64,000 nucleotides of DNA from an uncultured Candidatus Nemicrothrix sp. (GTDB taxonomy: Bacteria > Actinomycetota > Acidimicrobiia > Acidimicrobiales > MedAcidi-G1), in NCBI GenBank assembly GCA_913055915.1, contig CAJXKL010000002.1, forward strand, positions 124,001 to 188,000, written 5' to 3'. The position numbers and the translations under genes are program-made. The notes beneath the pieces were generated by a model. The model was not told where the DNA came from and did no database searches. It saw only the letters and a list, made by a program, of their open reading frames with translations. This document shows positions 7,962 to 16,316 of the stretch, piece by piece. The first letter of the stretch is position 1; every line of letters begins with the position of its first letter.

Positions 7962-9451
7962 CACGCACCTCCCCCTGTGACGCCGGTTCGCTCGTGGAGA
8001 TACGGCGCCAGGCCGTGCATGCCACCCTCCCTGCCGAAGCCGCTCTCCTTGTAGCCACCGAACGGACTGGCCGGGTCGAACCGGTTGTAGGTGTTGGCCC
8101 ACACCACGCCCGCCCGCAACTTCTCGGTCATCCAGAGGATCTTGGAGCCCTTCTCGGTCCAGATGCCGGCCGACAGGCCGTAGGGCGTGTTGTTGGCCTT
8201 CTCCACGGCCTCCTCGGCAGTGCGGAACGTCTGGACGGTGAGCACGGGTCCGAAGATCTCCTCGCGGGCCACCGTGTGGCTCTGCTGCACCCCGGTGAAC
8301 ACCGATGGCGGGAACCAGTAGCCCTTGTCGGGGAGGTCGCACTCGGGCTGGTAGAGGTCAGCCCCCTCGGCCACGCCGGTAGCGACCATGTCGGTGATGC
8401 ACTGCAGTTGGTCAGCCGAGTTGATCGCTCCGACGTCGGTGTTCTTGTCGAGTGGGTCGCCGAGGCGCAGCATCGAGATCCGGTGCCTGAGGCGTTCGAC
8501 GAACTGGTCAGCGATCGACTCCTCAACGAGCAGGCGTGAACCGGCGCAGCACACGTGGCCCTGGTTGGAGTAGATGCCCGTTACCACCGCCTCCACGGCC
8601 TGGTCGACTGCCGAGTCCTCGAACACGATGTGGGCGGCCTTGCCGCCCAGTTCCAGGGTGAGGGGGATCCGGCGGGTTGATGCGGCCCGTTGGATGGCTT
8701 TGCCGACCTCGGTCGACCCTGTGAAGGCCAGCTTGTCGATTCCGCGGTGGTCGACGATGGCTGCGCCCGTGGCGCCGGCACCGGTAACGATGTTGACAAC
8801 TCCGGGTGGCAGATCGATGTCGAGCAGCACATCGGCCAACAGGAGGGCCGTGAGCGGTGTGGTCTCTGCGGGCTTGAGCACCACCGTGTTGCCGGCGGCG
8901 AGGGCCGGTGCCAGCTTCCAGGCGGCCATCATGAGCGGGAAGTTCCAGGGCACGATCTGGCCCGCCACCCCATGGGGGGCCACCGCCCTGTTGGGGAAGG
9001 CGTACTCAAGCTTGTCGGCCCAGCCCGCGTAGTAGAAGAACCAGGCTGCCGACAGGGGAAGGTCCAGGTCCCGGCTCTCCCTGATGGGCTTGCCGCCGTC
9101 CATGGTCTCGAGTACGGCGAACTCACGGGAGCGTTCCTGGAGCTGGCGGGCGATGCGGAACATGTACCTGCCCCTTTCGCTCCCGGACATCTGGCCCCAG
9201 GGTCCCTCAAAGGCGGTACGTGCGGCTGCCACGGCACGGTCGACGTCTTCGGCTGAACCGTCGGCAACGTCGGCCAGGTGTGCCTCGGTGGCCGGGTTGA
9301 CGGTCGGGAAGGTGGCTCCGGAGGACGGTTCGACGAAGGCACCGTTGATGAAGTGGCCGTAGGTGTCGGCGATATTGACCACCGCAGTGGATTCCGGTGC
9401 GGGGGCGTAGTCGATGCCGAACGGCTCAGGTGGGTTGTCTGTTGGGGCCAT
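7961..9451 (-). CDS. aldehyde dehydrogenase (NAD(P)+), ALDH16-like catalytic subunit
   Basis: The 496-aa enzyme oxidises an aldehyde to the acid. Visible ALDH motifs: VPWNFPLMMAAWKLAPALAA (from about 168), LKPAETTPLTA, FTGSTEVGK (243-251), catalytic base in LELGGKAAH (E267), nucleophile in NQGHVCCAG (C301), and EEIFGPVL near the C-terminus. It lies 4 nt downstream of deoC, whose product is acetaldehyde plus glyceraldehyde-3-phosphate. Acetaldehyde oxidation to acetate is therefore the most likely job (inference from context). It overlaps the truncated ALDH-like gene by one base, which suggests equal dosage of the two products. Confidence 0.88.
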   Translation of the reverse strand: MAPTDNPPEPFGIDYAPAPESTAVVNIADTYGHFINGAFVEPSSGATFPTVNPATEAHLADVADGSAEDVDRAVAAARTAFEGPWGQMSGSERGRYMFRIARQLQERSREFAVLETMDGGKPIRESRDLDLPLSAAWFFYYAGWADKLEYAFPNRAVAPHGVAGQIVPWNFPLMMAAWKLAPALAAGNTVVLKPAETTPLTALLLADVLLDIDLPPGVVNIVTGAGATGAAIVDHRGIDKLAFTGSTEVGKAIQRAASTRRIPLTLELGGKAAHIVFEDSAVDQAVEAVVTGIYSNQGHVCCAGSRLLVEESIADQFVERLRHRISMLRLGDPLDKNTDVGAINSADQLQCITDMVATGVAEGADLYQPECDLPDKGYWFPPSVFTGVQQSHTVAREEIFGPVLTVQTFRTAEEAVEKANNTPYGLSAGIWTEKGSKILWMTEKLRAGVVWANTYNRFDPASPFGGYKESGFGREGGMHGLAPYLHERTGVTGGGA

Positions 9452-9455
9452 GGTC

Positions 9456-10382
9456 TCAGTCCACCGTGACGTAGTCGGGGCCGCTGTAGCGGCCTGTGTC
9501 GAGTTTCTGGATCTGCATTAGGACGTCGTTGAGCAGGCTGGAGGCACCCAGGCGGAACAGATCCGGGGTGAGCCAGTCGGTGCCGAGCGTCTCACCGACG
9601 ATCACCAGGTGGTGCCACGCCTGCTTGGCGGTACGTATCCCACCGGCTCCCTTGAGCCCAACGACCACACCTGTCTGGTCCGCGTAGTCGCGGATTGCCT
9701 CAGCCATGTTGAGGACCATTGGGTGGGTGGCGGCCCTGGGGAGCTTCCCCGTGGAGGTCTTGATGAAGTCGGCGCCGGCAGCCATGGCCAGCATCGACGC
9801 CCTCCGGACCTGGTCGTACGAGCCCAGTTCACCGGTCTCCAGGATGACCTTGAGGTGTGCTGCACCACACGTGTCCTTGGCGGCGGCGATCTCGTCGTGG
9901 GCCCTACCGAGGTCGCCCGACAGGAACGCCGACCGGTTCAGGACGATGTCGATCTCACCTGCTCCTCGGCCCACGGCGTCGGCGATGTCGGCGACCCTTA
10001 CGGCAGGTGCGGACATGCCGGCCGGGAAGGCCCCGGCCACGCTGGCCACTATCACGCCGGTACCGACTACAGCCTCCACGGCGTGTTCCACCATCTCGGG
10101 GTAGACGCACACTGCCGCTACCGACGGAATCGCGGGGTTGGCCGGGTCGGGCCTGATCGCCTTCTGGCACAGTGACGCCACCTTGCCCGGGGTGTCCGTG
10201 CCCTCGAGGGTGGTCAGGTCAATGCACCTGATCGTGGTGTGTAGGGCTGCCTGCTTGCTGGTGGTCTTGATCGACCGTGTGCACAGGGCCGCGGCCCGTG
10301 CCTCCAGCGAGACAGCGTCGACAGGCGTCGTGCTCACGGGACCACCGCCCGTGGTCGGGAGAAACACAGTCGAGCCTGTCAT
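9456..10382 (-). CDS. deoC: 2-deoxyribose-5-phosphate aldolase
   Basis: The 308-aa class I aldolase cleaves 2-deoxyribose-5-phosphate to acetaldehyde and glyceraldehyde-3-phosphate. The Schiff-base lysine is K208 in ADFIKTSTGK and the second active-site lysine is K178 in HLKVILETGEL. GAGEIDIVLNR at about 140-150 supplies the acidic residue, and GLKGAGGIRT binds phosphate. The about 45-residue N-terminal extension before the TTIRCIDLTTLEGTDT motif is longer than in E. coli and resembles the eukaryote-type DeoC group. The start overlaps the mutase stop as ATGA. It is part of pnp-mutase-deoC-ALDH-ALDH-like. Confidence 0.93.
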   Translation of the reverse strand: MTGSTVFLPTTGGGPVSTTPVDAVSLEARAAALCTRSIKTTSKQAALHTTIRCIDLTTLEGTDTPGKVASLCQKAIRPDPANPAIPSVAAVCVYPEMVEHAVEAVVGTGVIVASVAGAFPAGMSAPAVRVADIADAVGRGAGEIDIVLNRSAFLSGDLGRAHDEIAAAKDTCGAAHLKVILETGELGSYDQVRRASMLAMAAGADFIKTSTGKLPRAATHPMVLNMAEAIRDYADQTGVVVGLKGAGGIRTAKQAWHHLVIVGETLGTDWLTPDLFRLGASSLLNDVLMQIQKLDTGRYSGPDYVTVD

Positions 10383-12094
10383 GTGACCACCCCGGTCAAC
10401 ACGAGGCCTGCGCCGTCCAGCAGGTTGTCCAGAAGGTGGGTTGCGGCCACCTCGGCCCCATGGAGGTCGTCACCTGGAGTGGTGTCGATCACCTCGGCGT
10501 ACGCCTTCAGCATCGGTTCGGTGCCGCTGGGTCGGACCACAAGGCGGCCACCGTCCAGGTTGAAGACGATTGCGTCTGTTGGTGGCAACACCGAACCGGG
10601 TGCGGCGAGGTCGGTCACCGACACCACGACCATGCCGGCGATGGCTCCTGGTGGACTGGCCCGCAGGTGGTCCATCAACCCGGCCATCAGTGACTCTCCG
10701 TCGGGCCCCTCGAAGCGAATGGTCCGCAGGCCCGTCCTGTGCAGCCCGTGGATGCGCCACAGGTCGTGCAGGTGGTCGATGACCGTCCGCCCGGCCTCCT
10801 TCCGGGTCGCCGCCAACTCGGCAAAGGCCAGGGCGGCGGTGATGCCGTCCTTGTCGCGGACGAGATCACCCACGGCGAAACCCGCCGCTTCCTCGTACCC
10901 GAACACGAAGTCGGCCGACGGGTCGAGCAGGCCGGGCCTGACAATCCACTTGAAGCCCGTGAGGGTCTCGGCATGGCGAACCCCGTGGTGGGCGGCAATC
11001 GACTCGAGCATCCTGGACGAGACCACCGATGTCGCTACAAGGCGGTTGTGGCCGGAGCCCCCGGTGAGTACATGGTCGGCGAGCAGTGCTCCGACGTCGT
11101 CACCGGTAAGGGTGCGCCAGGATGACCCGTCGGGGACGGCCACAGCAAGGCGGTCGGCATCGGGGTCGTTGGCGAGCACGATGTCGGCACCGGTGTCGTC
11201 AGCGAGTGCGATGGCCAGGTCCAGAGCACCGGGGACCTCGGGATTCGGGTACTCCACGGTCGGGAAATCGGGGTCAGGGTCGCCCTGTTCGGGGACCACC
11301 AGGGGTTCGTCGAAGCCTGCGCTCTCAAAGACCCCGAGCATGGTGTCGCGGCCCACGCCGTGCAGAGGTGTGTAGACGACCGAGAGGCCACGCGGCGAGT
11401 CGACCTGCACGACCGAGGTCGCCGCGTCGATGTAGCGAACCACCTCTTCCTGCCCAGCCCGGGTGATGAGAGGGCTGTCGGCATCGGCGAGGTCGTCGTC
11501 GGTGGGTAGGGGTGCATCATCGATAAGGGCCGAGATCTCCGAGTCGATCGGAGAGATGATCTGGGCACCATCGGACCAGTAGACCTTGTAACCGTTGTCG
11601 GCACGCGGGTTGTGGCTGGCCGTGACCATGATTCCGGCGTCGGCCCCCTTGCTGCGCAGGGTGAAAGCCAGTATCGGTGTCGGCAGCGGCCCCGGGAGCA
11701 GGATGCTGGCGACACCCTGGGCTGCAAGCACCTTCACGGTGTCATCGGCGAACACGTCGCTCATGTGGCGGGCATCGAAGCAGACGACTACCAGGGGAGT
11801 GCTGTCGGAGTCCGCAGAGTTGCCGTTCGGGCCATTGCCGGTCAGGAGGTGGCGGGCAATAGCCGAGGCCGTCATTCGCACCATCACACGGTTCATCCGC
11901 ATCGGGCCTGTACCGAGTGCCCCTCTTAGGCCAGCCGTGCCGAACACCAGCCTCTCGCCGAAGCGCTGCTGCACGGCGTCGCCTGCGTCGGCCAGAAGTG
12001 CCTCGGTTTCGGCACGCGTGTCCGGGTCGGGGTCAACTTCCAGCCATCTCCGTGCGGTGTCAGCTGAGCGTTCCGTGGCGGTAACCGTCCTCAC
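10379..12094 (-). CDS. phospho-sugar mutase of PGM2 type, probable phosphopentomutase
   Basis: The 571-aa alpha-D-phosphohexomutase has FGTAGLRGALGTGPMRMN (from residue 51), the phosphoserine loop MVTASHNPRADNGYK (S160), the metal-binding ANDPDADRLAV and the C-terminal VRPSGTEPMLKAY phosphate loop. This is the PGM2-like branch, whose members use pentose-1-phosphates and glucose-1-phosphate. Placed between pnp and deoC with 4-nt overlaps on both sides, it most likely interconverts (deoxy)ribose-1- and -5-phosphate, replacing a classical DeoB, which is absent. The start is GTG at 12094 (GTGA overlap with pnp). The family is certain; the pentose specificity is inferred from context. Confidence 0.85.
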   Translation of the reverse strand: MRTVTATERSADTARRWLEVDPDPDTRAETEALLADAGDAVQQRFGERLVFGTAGLRGALGTGPMRMNRVMVRMTASAIARHLLTGNGPNGNSADSDSTPLVVVCFDARHMSDVFADDTVKVLAAQGVASILLPGPLPTPILAFTLRSKGADAGIMVTASHNPRADNGYKVYWSDGAQIISPIDSEISALIDDAPLPTDDDLADADSPLITRAGQEEVVRYIDAATSVVQVDSPRGLSVVYTPLHGVGRDTMLGVFESAGFDEPLVVPEQGDPDPDFPTVEYPNPEVPGALDLAIALADDTGADIVLANDPDADRLAVAVPDGSSWRTLTGDDVGALLADHVLTGGSGHNRLVATSVVSSRMLESIAAHHGVRHAETLTGFKWIVRPGLLDPSADFVFGYEEAAGFAVGDLVRDKDGITAALAFAELAATRKEAGRTVIDHLHDLWRIHGLHRTGLRTIRFEGPDGESLMAGLMDHLRASPPGAIAGMVVVSVTDLAAPGSVLPPTDAIVFNLDGGRLVVRPSGTEPMLKAYAEVIDTTPGDDLHGAEVAATHLLDNLLDGAGLVLTGVVT

Positions 12095-12921
12095 AGCCTC
12101 TCCAGCACGCCGCGCAGGAGCGCCAGCATGCGGGGTCCCGCTGCCCTGGCGGCCTCAAGGACCTCGGCGTGGTCCAGGTTCTCGTTGCCCATCCCGGCAG
12201 CGGCGTTGGTCACGAGGGAGATACCGAGCACCTCGGTTCCGAGGTGCCTGGCGGCGATCGTTTCGAGCACCGTCGACATGCCGACCAGGTCTGCACCCAG
12301 GCCTCCCAGCATCCGCACCTCGGCCGGTGTCTCGTAGGCGCCACCTAGCAGGCCTGCGTAGATGCCCTCGGGAAGCGAACTGTCCACGTCGTGTGCGAGC
12401 TTCCGCAACCTCATGGAGTAGGCCTCGGTCAGGTCAACGAAGCGGGCCGGCCTGTCGGGTGGCGGGGGCGGTCCGGCCATGGGTGACGTACCGGTCAGGT
12501 TCAACTGGTCGCACAGGACCACCGGCTGGCCGACAGGCCAGGCAGGGTTGAGGCCCCCTGCGGCGTTTGTGAGGACTGCCACCCTGCAACCGGCTGCGAT
12601 TGCGGTGCGCACCCCGTGTACGACCGTGGACACCGGGTGGCCCTCGTAGAGGTGGCTGCGGCCTCCCAGCACGAGGGTGGTGGTGTCACCCACCGCCACC
12701 GACAGGGCGCTGTTGCGGTGTCCCGCAACGGTCGGTGCCGGAAAGCCCGGAAGGTCGTCGAGAGCCACATCGGCCAGGACCTCACCCAGGCCGTTGGCTG
12801 CCGCCGCCCAACCCGAGCCCAGAACCACGACGGCGTCATGGGTCGCCTGCCCTGTGCGTTCGGCAAGGGCGGCTGCGGCCTCGTCGGCCAGCGAGAAGGG
12901 GTCTGGGTGGGGGTTGTTCAT
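12091..12921 (-). CDS. purine nucleoside phosphorylase (trimeric, PNP/MTAP superfamily)
   Basis: The 276-aa protein phosphorolyses purine (deoxy)nucleosides to free base plus (deoxy)ribose-1-phosphate. Visible motifs are VVLGSGWAAAANGLGE (phosphate-binding Ser/Gly loop), GRSHLYEGHP, LTNAAGGLNPAWPVGQPVVL, the base-contact GGAYETPAEVRMLGGLGADL (with the Glu), VGMSTVLETIAARHL and LVTNAAAGM (with the Asn that binds the purine ring). It is first in a five-gene minus-strand operon. A TAGATC hexamer about 24 nt upstream of the start may be its -10, giving a short leader, but this is weak. Confidence 0.92.
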   Translation of the reverse strand: MNNPHPDPFSLADEAAAALAERTGQATHDAVVVLGSGWAAAANGLGEVLADVALDDLPGFPAPTVAGHRNSALSVAVGDTTTLVLGGRSHLYEGHPVSTVVHGVRTAIAAGCRVAVLTNAAGGLNPAWPVGQPVVLCDQLNLTGTSPMAGPPPPPDRPARFVDLTEAYSMRLRKLAHDVDSSLPEGIYAGLLGGAYETPAEVRMLGGLGADLVGMSTVLETIAARHLGTEVLGISLVTNAAAGMGNENLDHAEVLEAARAAGPRMLALLRGVLERL

Positions 12922-13028
12922 CGTGGTTGGTCGGCACGGAGTGGGGATCTACCCGGCTCTCGGTGCCCACTGGAACGGTAGCGGCTCACCGGCGTCGGCC
13001 GCACCGTCAGGGTCTGCCAGGTTGGTGC

Positions 13029-13229
13029 CTAGGCCTCGCCGTTGTGGGCCTCGAGACGTGCGGCCAGGCGCGCTGCGAGGCGCCTGTCGTTGCGTTCGAC
13101 GGCGGCCCGGGCGCCGATCATGAGCAACTGAACCGCCACGAAGATGGCCGAAAGCGCTACCAGCACCGGCCAGCCGATGAGCAGGCCCACGACCAGCACG
13201 CCGATGGCTACAAACGTGGTCACGACCAT
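13029..13229 (-). CDS. small membrane protein of unknown function
   Basis: The frame encodes 66 residues. Two hydrophobic stretches (VVTTFVAIGVLVVGLLIGWP and VLVALSAIFVAVQLLMIGA) are separated by a tight turn and followed by a basic, Arg/Ala-rich cytoplasmic tail (about 45-66), so it is probably a hairpin membrane protein. The upstream GTG-rich extension is rejected because TAGGGT lies 7 nt before the ATG at 13229, matching the leaderless pattern. It is divergent from the mutase gene at 13315 and not recognisable as a known family. Confidence 0.6.
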   Translation of the reverse strand: MVVTTFVAIGVLVVGLLIGWPVLVALSAIFVAVQLLMIGARAAVERNDRRLAARLAARLEAHNGEA

Positions 13230-13236
13230 GGTCCTG

Positions 13237-13242
13237 ACCCTA
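13237..13242 (-). promoter_or_regulatory. TAGGGT -10 element, leaderless promoter of the 66-aa membrane protein
   Basis: On the minus strand TAGGGT ends 7 nt before the ATG at 13229. Confidence 0.45.
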
Positions 13243-13302
13243 CGGCCCGTTGGCACAGACGGGGTGTCGGCGACCGGTGGGGTGCGGATTCCGGGCCACA
13301 GT

Positions 13303-13308
13303 TAGTGT
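13303..13308 (+). promoter_or_regulatory. TAGTGT -10 element, leaderless promoter of the acyl-CoA mutase operon
   Basis: TAGTGT ends 6 nt before the ATG at 13315, which begins the mutase large/small subunit and MeaB genes. Confidence 0.5.
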
Positions 13309-13314
13309 GTCGGC

Positions 13315-14892
13315 ATGGACGACCCTCGTTCGACGTTGTCGGGTATTCCCCTCTCGCCGGTCTACGGCGAAGGGCCGCTACCGGGCGAGTACCCCTACAC
13401 CCGCGGGGTGCATACCGACATGTACCGGTCCCGCCTGTGGACGATGCGCATGTTCGCCGGGTTCGGCACGGCTACCGACACCAACGGCCGCTTCAGGGAA
13501 CTGCTCCGCTCCGGAAGCACGGGCCTCTCGACAGCATTCGACATGCCAACCCTCATGGGCCGCGACTCGGACCACCCCTGGTCACTGGGAGAGGTCGGCC
13601 GGGCGGGGGTGGCCGTCGACACCGTCGAGGACATGGCCGACCTCTTCGCCGACATCGATCTGGGTGGGGTGTCCACCTCGATGACCATCAACGGACCGGC
13701 CGCGATCCTGTTGGCCATGTACGTGGTTGTCGCCGAACAGGGTGGTGTCGACAGGGGGCAACTGGCGGGAACCCTCCAGAACGACATCCTCAAGGAGTAC
13801 CAGGCGCAAAAGGAGTACATCTTCCCGCCCCGGCCATCGGTTCGCCTCGTCACCGACGTGATCCGGTTCACCGCCGCCGAGATGCCCCGCTGGAACCCGG
13901 TGTCGGTCTCCGGCTACCACATCAGGGAGGCTGGCTCCACGGCCGTGCAGGAGTTGGCGTTCACCCTTGCAAACGGTTTCGCCTACGTCGAGGCCGCTGT
14001 CGCAGCCGGTCTCCACGTCGATGACTTCGCACCCCGCCTCAGCTTCTTCTTCAACAGCCATGTCGACTTCTTCGAGGAGATAGGCAAGTTCAGGGCTGCC
14101 CGACGGATCTGGGCCCGGTGGTTGCGCGAACGCTACGGCGCGGTCGATGAGCGCAGCCTCAAGTTGCGCTTCCACACCCAGACAGCCGGAGTGTCCCTTA
14201 CCGCGCAGCAACCGGAGACCAACATCGCGAGGGTGGCACTTCAGGCCCTGGCCGGTGTGCTGGGTGGCACCCAGAGCCTCCACACGGACAGCCACGACGA
14301 GGCCCTGGCGCTGCCGAGCGAGGAGGCGGCACGCACCGCCCTTCGTACCCAGCAGGTCATCGCCCACGAGACGGGTGTGACCGGGGTGGCAGACCCGTTG
14401 GGGGGTTCGTCCTACGTGGAGTGGATGACAGACGAGGTCGAGCGACGGGCCGAGGAGGTCTTTGCCCACCTCGACGAGATCGGCGGTGGATCAATCCTGG
14501 AGGGGGTCCATGAGGGCATCCAGAGCGGCTGGTTCATGGGTGAGATCGCAGAGTCGGCCTACCGCTTCGAACGCGAGGTGAACGCCGGGGAGCGCATTGT
14601 GGTCGGGGTCAATGCCTTCATCGAGGGCAATGGTTCCTCGGGTGCAGAGTTGTTGAGGGTTGGCCAGGAGGCCGAAGACGACCAGTTGGCCCGTCTGGCC
14701 GCCGTGCGATTGGGGCGCGACAGCGAGGCGGTCGCAGCGTCGCTGGGCCGGGTCATCGCCGATGCGACCGATACCGGGGTCAACCTGATGCCTTCCCTCG
14801 TCAGAGCAGTAGAGGCACGGGCGACCGTGGGAGAGATAGTCGAGGCACTCGAGGGAGTGTTCGGCACCTATGTCGAGACGGCGGTCGTGTGA
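13315..14892 (+). CDS. B12-dependent acyl-CoA mutase large subunit, isobutyryl-CoA-mutase-like
   Basis: The 525-aa TIM-barrel subunit belongs to the methylmalonyl-CoA mutase family ([32 protein letters not shown] with H202; [27 protein letters not shown]). It rearranges the carbon skeleton of an acyl-CoA using adenosylcobalamin bound by the separate small subunit. Aligned with Propionibacterium methylmalonyl-CoA mutase at a constant offset of 42 (H244 = H202), the carboxylate-binding Tyr89 and Arg207 are replaced by F47 (in [10 protein letters not shown]) and Q165 (in [11 protein letters not shown]). Phe/Gln is the known pair of isobutyryl-CoA mutase; 2-hydroxyisobutyryl-CoA mutase has Ile/Gln. 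A methylmalonyl-CoA substrate is therefore unlikely. Isobutyryl-/butyryl-CoA is the best guess. Confidence 0.82.
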   Translation: MDDPRSTLSGIPLSPVYGEGPLPGEYPYTRGVHTDMYRSRLWTMRMFAGFGTATDTNGRFRELLRSGSTGLSTAFDMPTLMGRDSDHPWSLGEVGRAGVAVDTVEDMADLFADIDLGGVSTSMTINGPAAILLAMYVVVAEQGGVDRGQLAGTLQNDILKEYQAQKEYIFPPRPSVRLVTDVIRFTAAEMPRWNPVSVSGYHIREAGSTAVQELAFTLANGFAYVEAAVAAGLHVDDFAPRLSFFFNSHVDFFEEIGKFRAARRIWARWLRERYGAVDERSLKLRFHTQTAGVSLTAQQPETNIARVALQALAGVLGGTQSLHTDSHDEALALPSEEAARTALRTQQVIAHETGVTGVADPLGGSSYVEWMTDEVERRAEEVFAHLDEIGGGSILEGVHEGIQSGWFMGEIAESAYRFEREVNAGERIVVGVNAFIEGNGSSGAELLRVGQEAEDDQLARLAAVRLGRDSEAVAASLGRVIADATDTGVNLMPSLVRAVEARATVGEIVEALEGVFGTYVETAVV

Positions 14893-15305
14893 TGGTCGGG
14901 ACCGACCTGCCGATAAGGGTGGTCCTCGCCAAGCTGGGCTTTGACGGCCACGACCGTGGGTTGAAGGTGGTGGCACGCATGCTCCGCGATGCCGGCATGG
15001 AGGTCGTCTACTTGGGGCTCCGCCAGACCACCGACAGCATCGTCGCCGCCGTTGAACAGGAGGACGCCGATGTCGTCGGAATCTCCATGCACAACGCCGG
15101 GCACCTCACCCTTGGACCGATGATCGTCGCCGCCCTTGACGAGGTTGGTCTCGACGTACCGGTCGTGATCGGTGGCATCGTGCCCGATGCCGACCTCTCC
15201 GAACTGGAGGCCGCCGGGGTGGCAGCGGTGCTCGGGCCGGGCGCATCAGTCGAAGAGGTCGTCTCCACGGTCAGGTCAGCGGTAGGTCGAAATGGAATCA
15301 CCTGA
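14892..15305 (+). CDS. B12-binding small subunit of acyl-CoA mutase
   Basis: The 137-aa cobalamin-binding Rossmann-like domain carries the DxHxxG motif as DGHDRG (about residues 18-23), whose His replaces dimethylbenzimidazole as lower cobalt ligand, plus GISMHNAGHL and VIGGIVPDADL. Separate large and small subunits are usual for isobutyryl- and hydroxyisobutyryl-CoA mutases and for archaeal methylmalonyl-CoA mutases. The start may be GTG 14889 (GTGA overlap with the large-subunit stop) or ATG 14892. In either case translation is coupled. It overlaps the next gene by 14 nt. Confidence 0.88.
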   Translation: MVGTDLPIRVVLAKLGFDGHDRGLKVVARMLRDAGMEVVYLGLRQTTDSIVAAVEQEDADVVGISMHNAGHLTLGPMIVAALDEVGLDVPVVIGGIVPDADLSELEAAGVAAVLGPGASVEEVVSTVRSAVGRNGIT

Positions 15306-16257
15306 ACCAGAGGCAGGGTTGTCGGCAGTCGTCGAACTGGCCGAGGCCTCCCGCTCGGGTGACCGCAGGGCCACTGCCCGACTCCTCAGCCTCGTCGAGC
15401 GGGGCGGGGCTCTCGCAGACGAGGTTGCATCGGCCACCCAGGCGCATGTGGGTGGGGCCCACGTGGTGGGCATCACCGGCGCACCAGGGTCAGGCAAGTC
15501 CACCATCACCAACTCGCTGACGACCCTCCTCTCCGAGGCTGGTCAGCAGCCGGCTGTGCTGGCTGTGGATCCGTCTTCGCCACTAACGGGTGGGGCGATC
15601 CTCGGGGACCGTGTGCGTATGAACGGTGCCTCAGACGCTGGTGTCTTCATCCGCTCGATGGCCACCCGCGGCCATGCCGGAGGCCTGGCACTTGCGGCCT
15701 CCGGGGCGGTCAGGGTACTCGACGCCGCTGGCTTTGACCCGGTGGTCATTGAGACAGTCGGGGTGGGACAGGTCGAGGTTGATGTGACCGACGCGGCCGA
15801 CACCACGATCGTCGTGGTCGCTCCCGGCTGGGGTGATGCCGTCCAGGCCAACAAGGCGGGCCTGCTCGAGGTTGCCGACCTCTTCGTGGTCAACAAGGCC
15901 GACCGGCCGGGAGCCACCGATGCCCGCAGGGACCTGGAGTTGATGCTCGACCTGTCGACCGTTACTGGTCGGGCTGGTTTCGAGAGGCCGTCGATCACCA
16001 TGACCACGGCTACTGAGGGAGACGGGATCGGCGAACTGGCTACCGCTGTCGCCGGTCACCTTGACCTGCTGTCCCAGGGAGTCGAGCTGGACCGGCGTCG
16101 GGAGAAACGCCGGATCGCCGAGGTGCGGGCCCACCTGGAGCACCTGCTGGTCGGTGCCGCTGACGAGATGCTCGCGAGCGAGGGACTTCAGCCCGTTCGG
16201 GCCTCCGAATCGCCCATGATGGTGGCCCGGAGGCTGGCAGGGCAGTTGTTGGACTGA
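15292..16257 (+). CDS. meaB: MeaB/ArgK-type GTPase, mutase chaperone
   Basis: The 321-aa G3E P-loop GTPase of the MeaB (LAO/AO transport) family protects and reloads B12-dependent acyl-CoA mutases by gating adenosylcobalamin delivery and release. Visible are the P-loop GAPGSGKST (63-71), VDPSSPLTGGAILGDRVRMN, the ETVGVGQVEVDVTDAAD switch region and the NKADRPGA guanine-specificity motif. The C-terminal dimerisation arm (from about 270) is present. Its position as the third gene of the mutase operon, overlapping the small-subunit gene by 14 nt, matches icm/mcm operons elsewhere. Confidence 0.9.
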   Translation: MESPEPEAGLSAVVELAEASRSGDRRATARLLSLVERGGALADEVASATQAHVGGAHVVGITGAPGSGKSTITNSLTTLLSEAGQQPAVLAVDPSSPLTGGAILGDRVRMNGASDAGVFIRSMATRGHAGGLALAASGAVRVLDAAGFDPVVIETVGVGQVEVDVTDAADTTIVVVAPGWGDAVQANKAGLLEVADLFVVNKADRPGATDARRDLELMLDLSTVTGRAGFERPSITMTTATEGDGIGELATAVAGHLDLLSQGVELDRRREKRRIAEVRAHLEHLLVGAADEMLASEGLQPVRASESPMMVARRLAGQLLD

Positions 16258-16302
16258 AACCGCCACGTGACCAAGGGCACGGTCCATTTGCGACCACACG
16301 GA

Positions 16303-16308
16303 TAGACT
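16303..16308 (+). promoter_or_regulatory. TAGACT -10 element, leaderless promoter of the gtrA-like gene
   Basis: TAGACT ends 8 nt before the ATG at 16317 and favours this start over the in-frame TTG at 16308. Confidence 0.5.
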
Positions 16309-16316
16309 TGCCCGTC

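Noticed and set aside
7962-8342. An N-terminal extension of the truncated ALDH-like protein
   Set aside because: The extended frame lies inside the preceding ALDH gene in another phase and is Arg/Gly-rich; the ATG at 7961 overlaps the ALDH stop.
12600-14024. A 474-codon plus-strand frame overlapping pnp and the mutase
   Set aside because: It crosses two well-supported genes in the wrong frame or strand and is Arg/Pro/Gly-rich.
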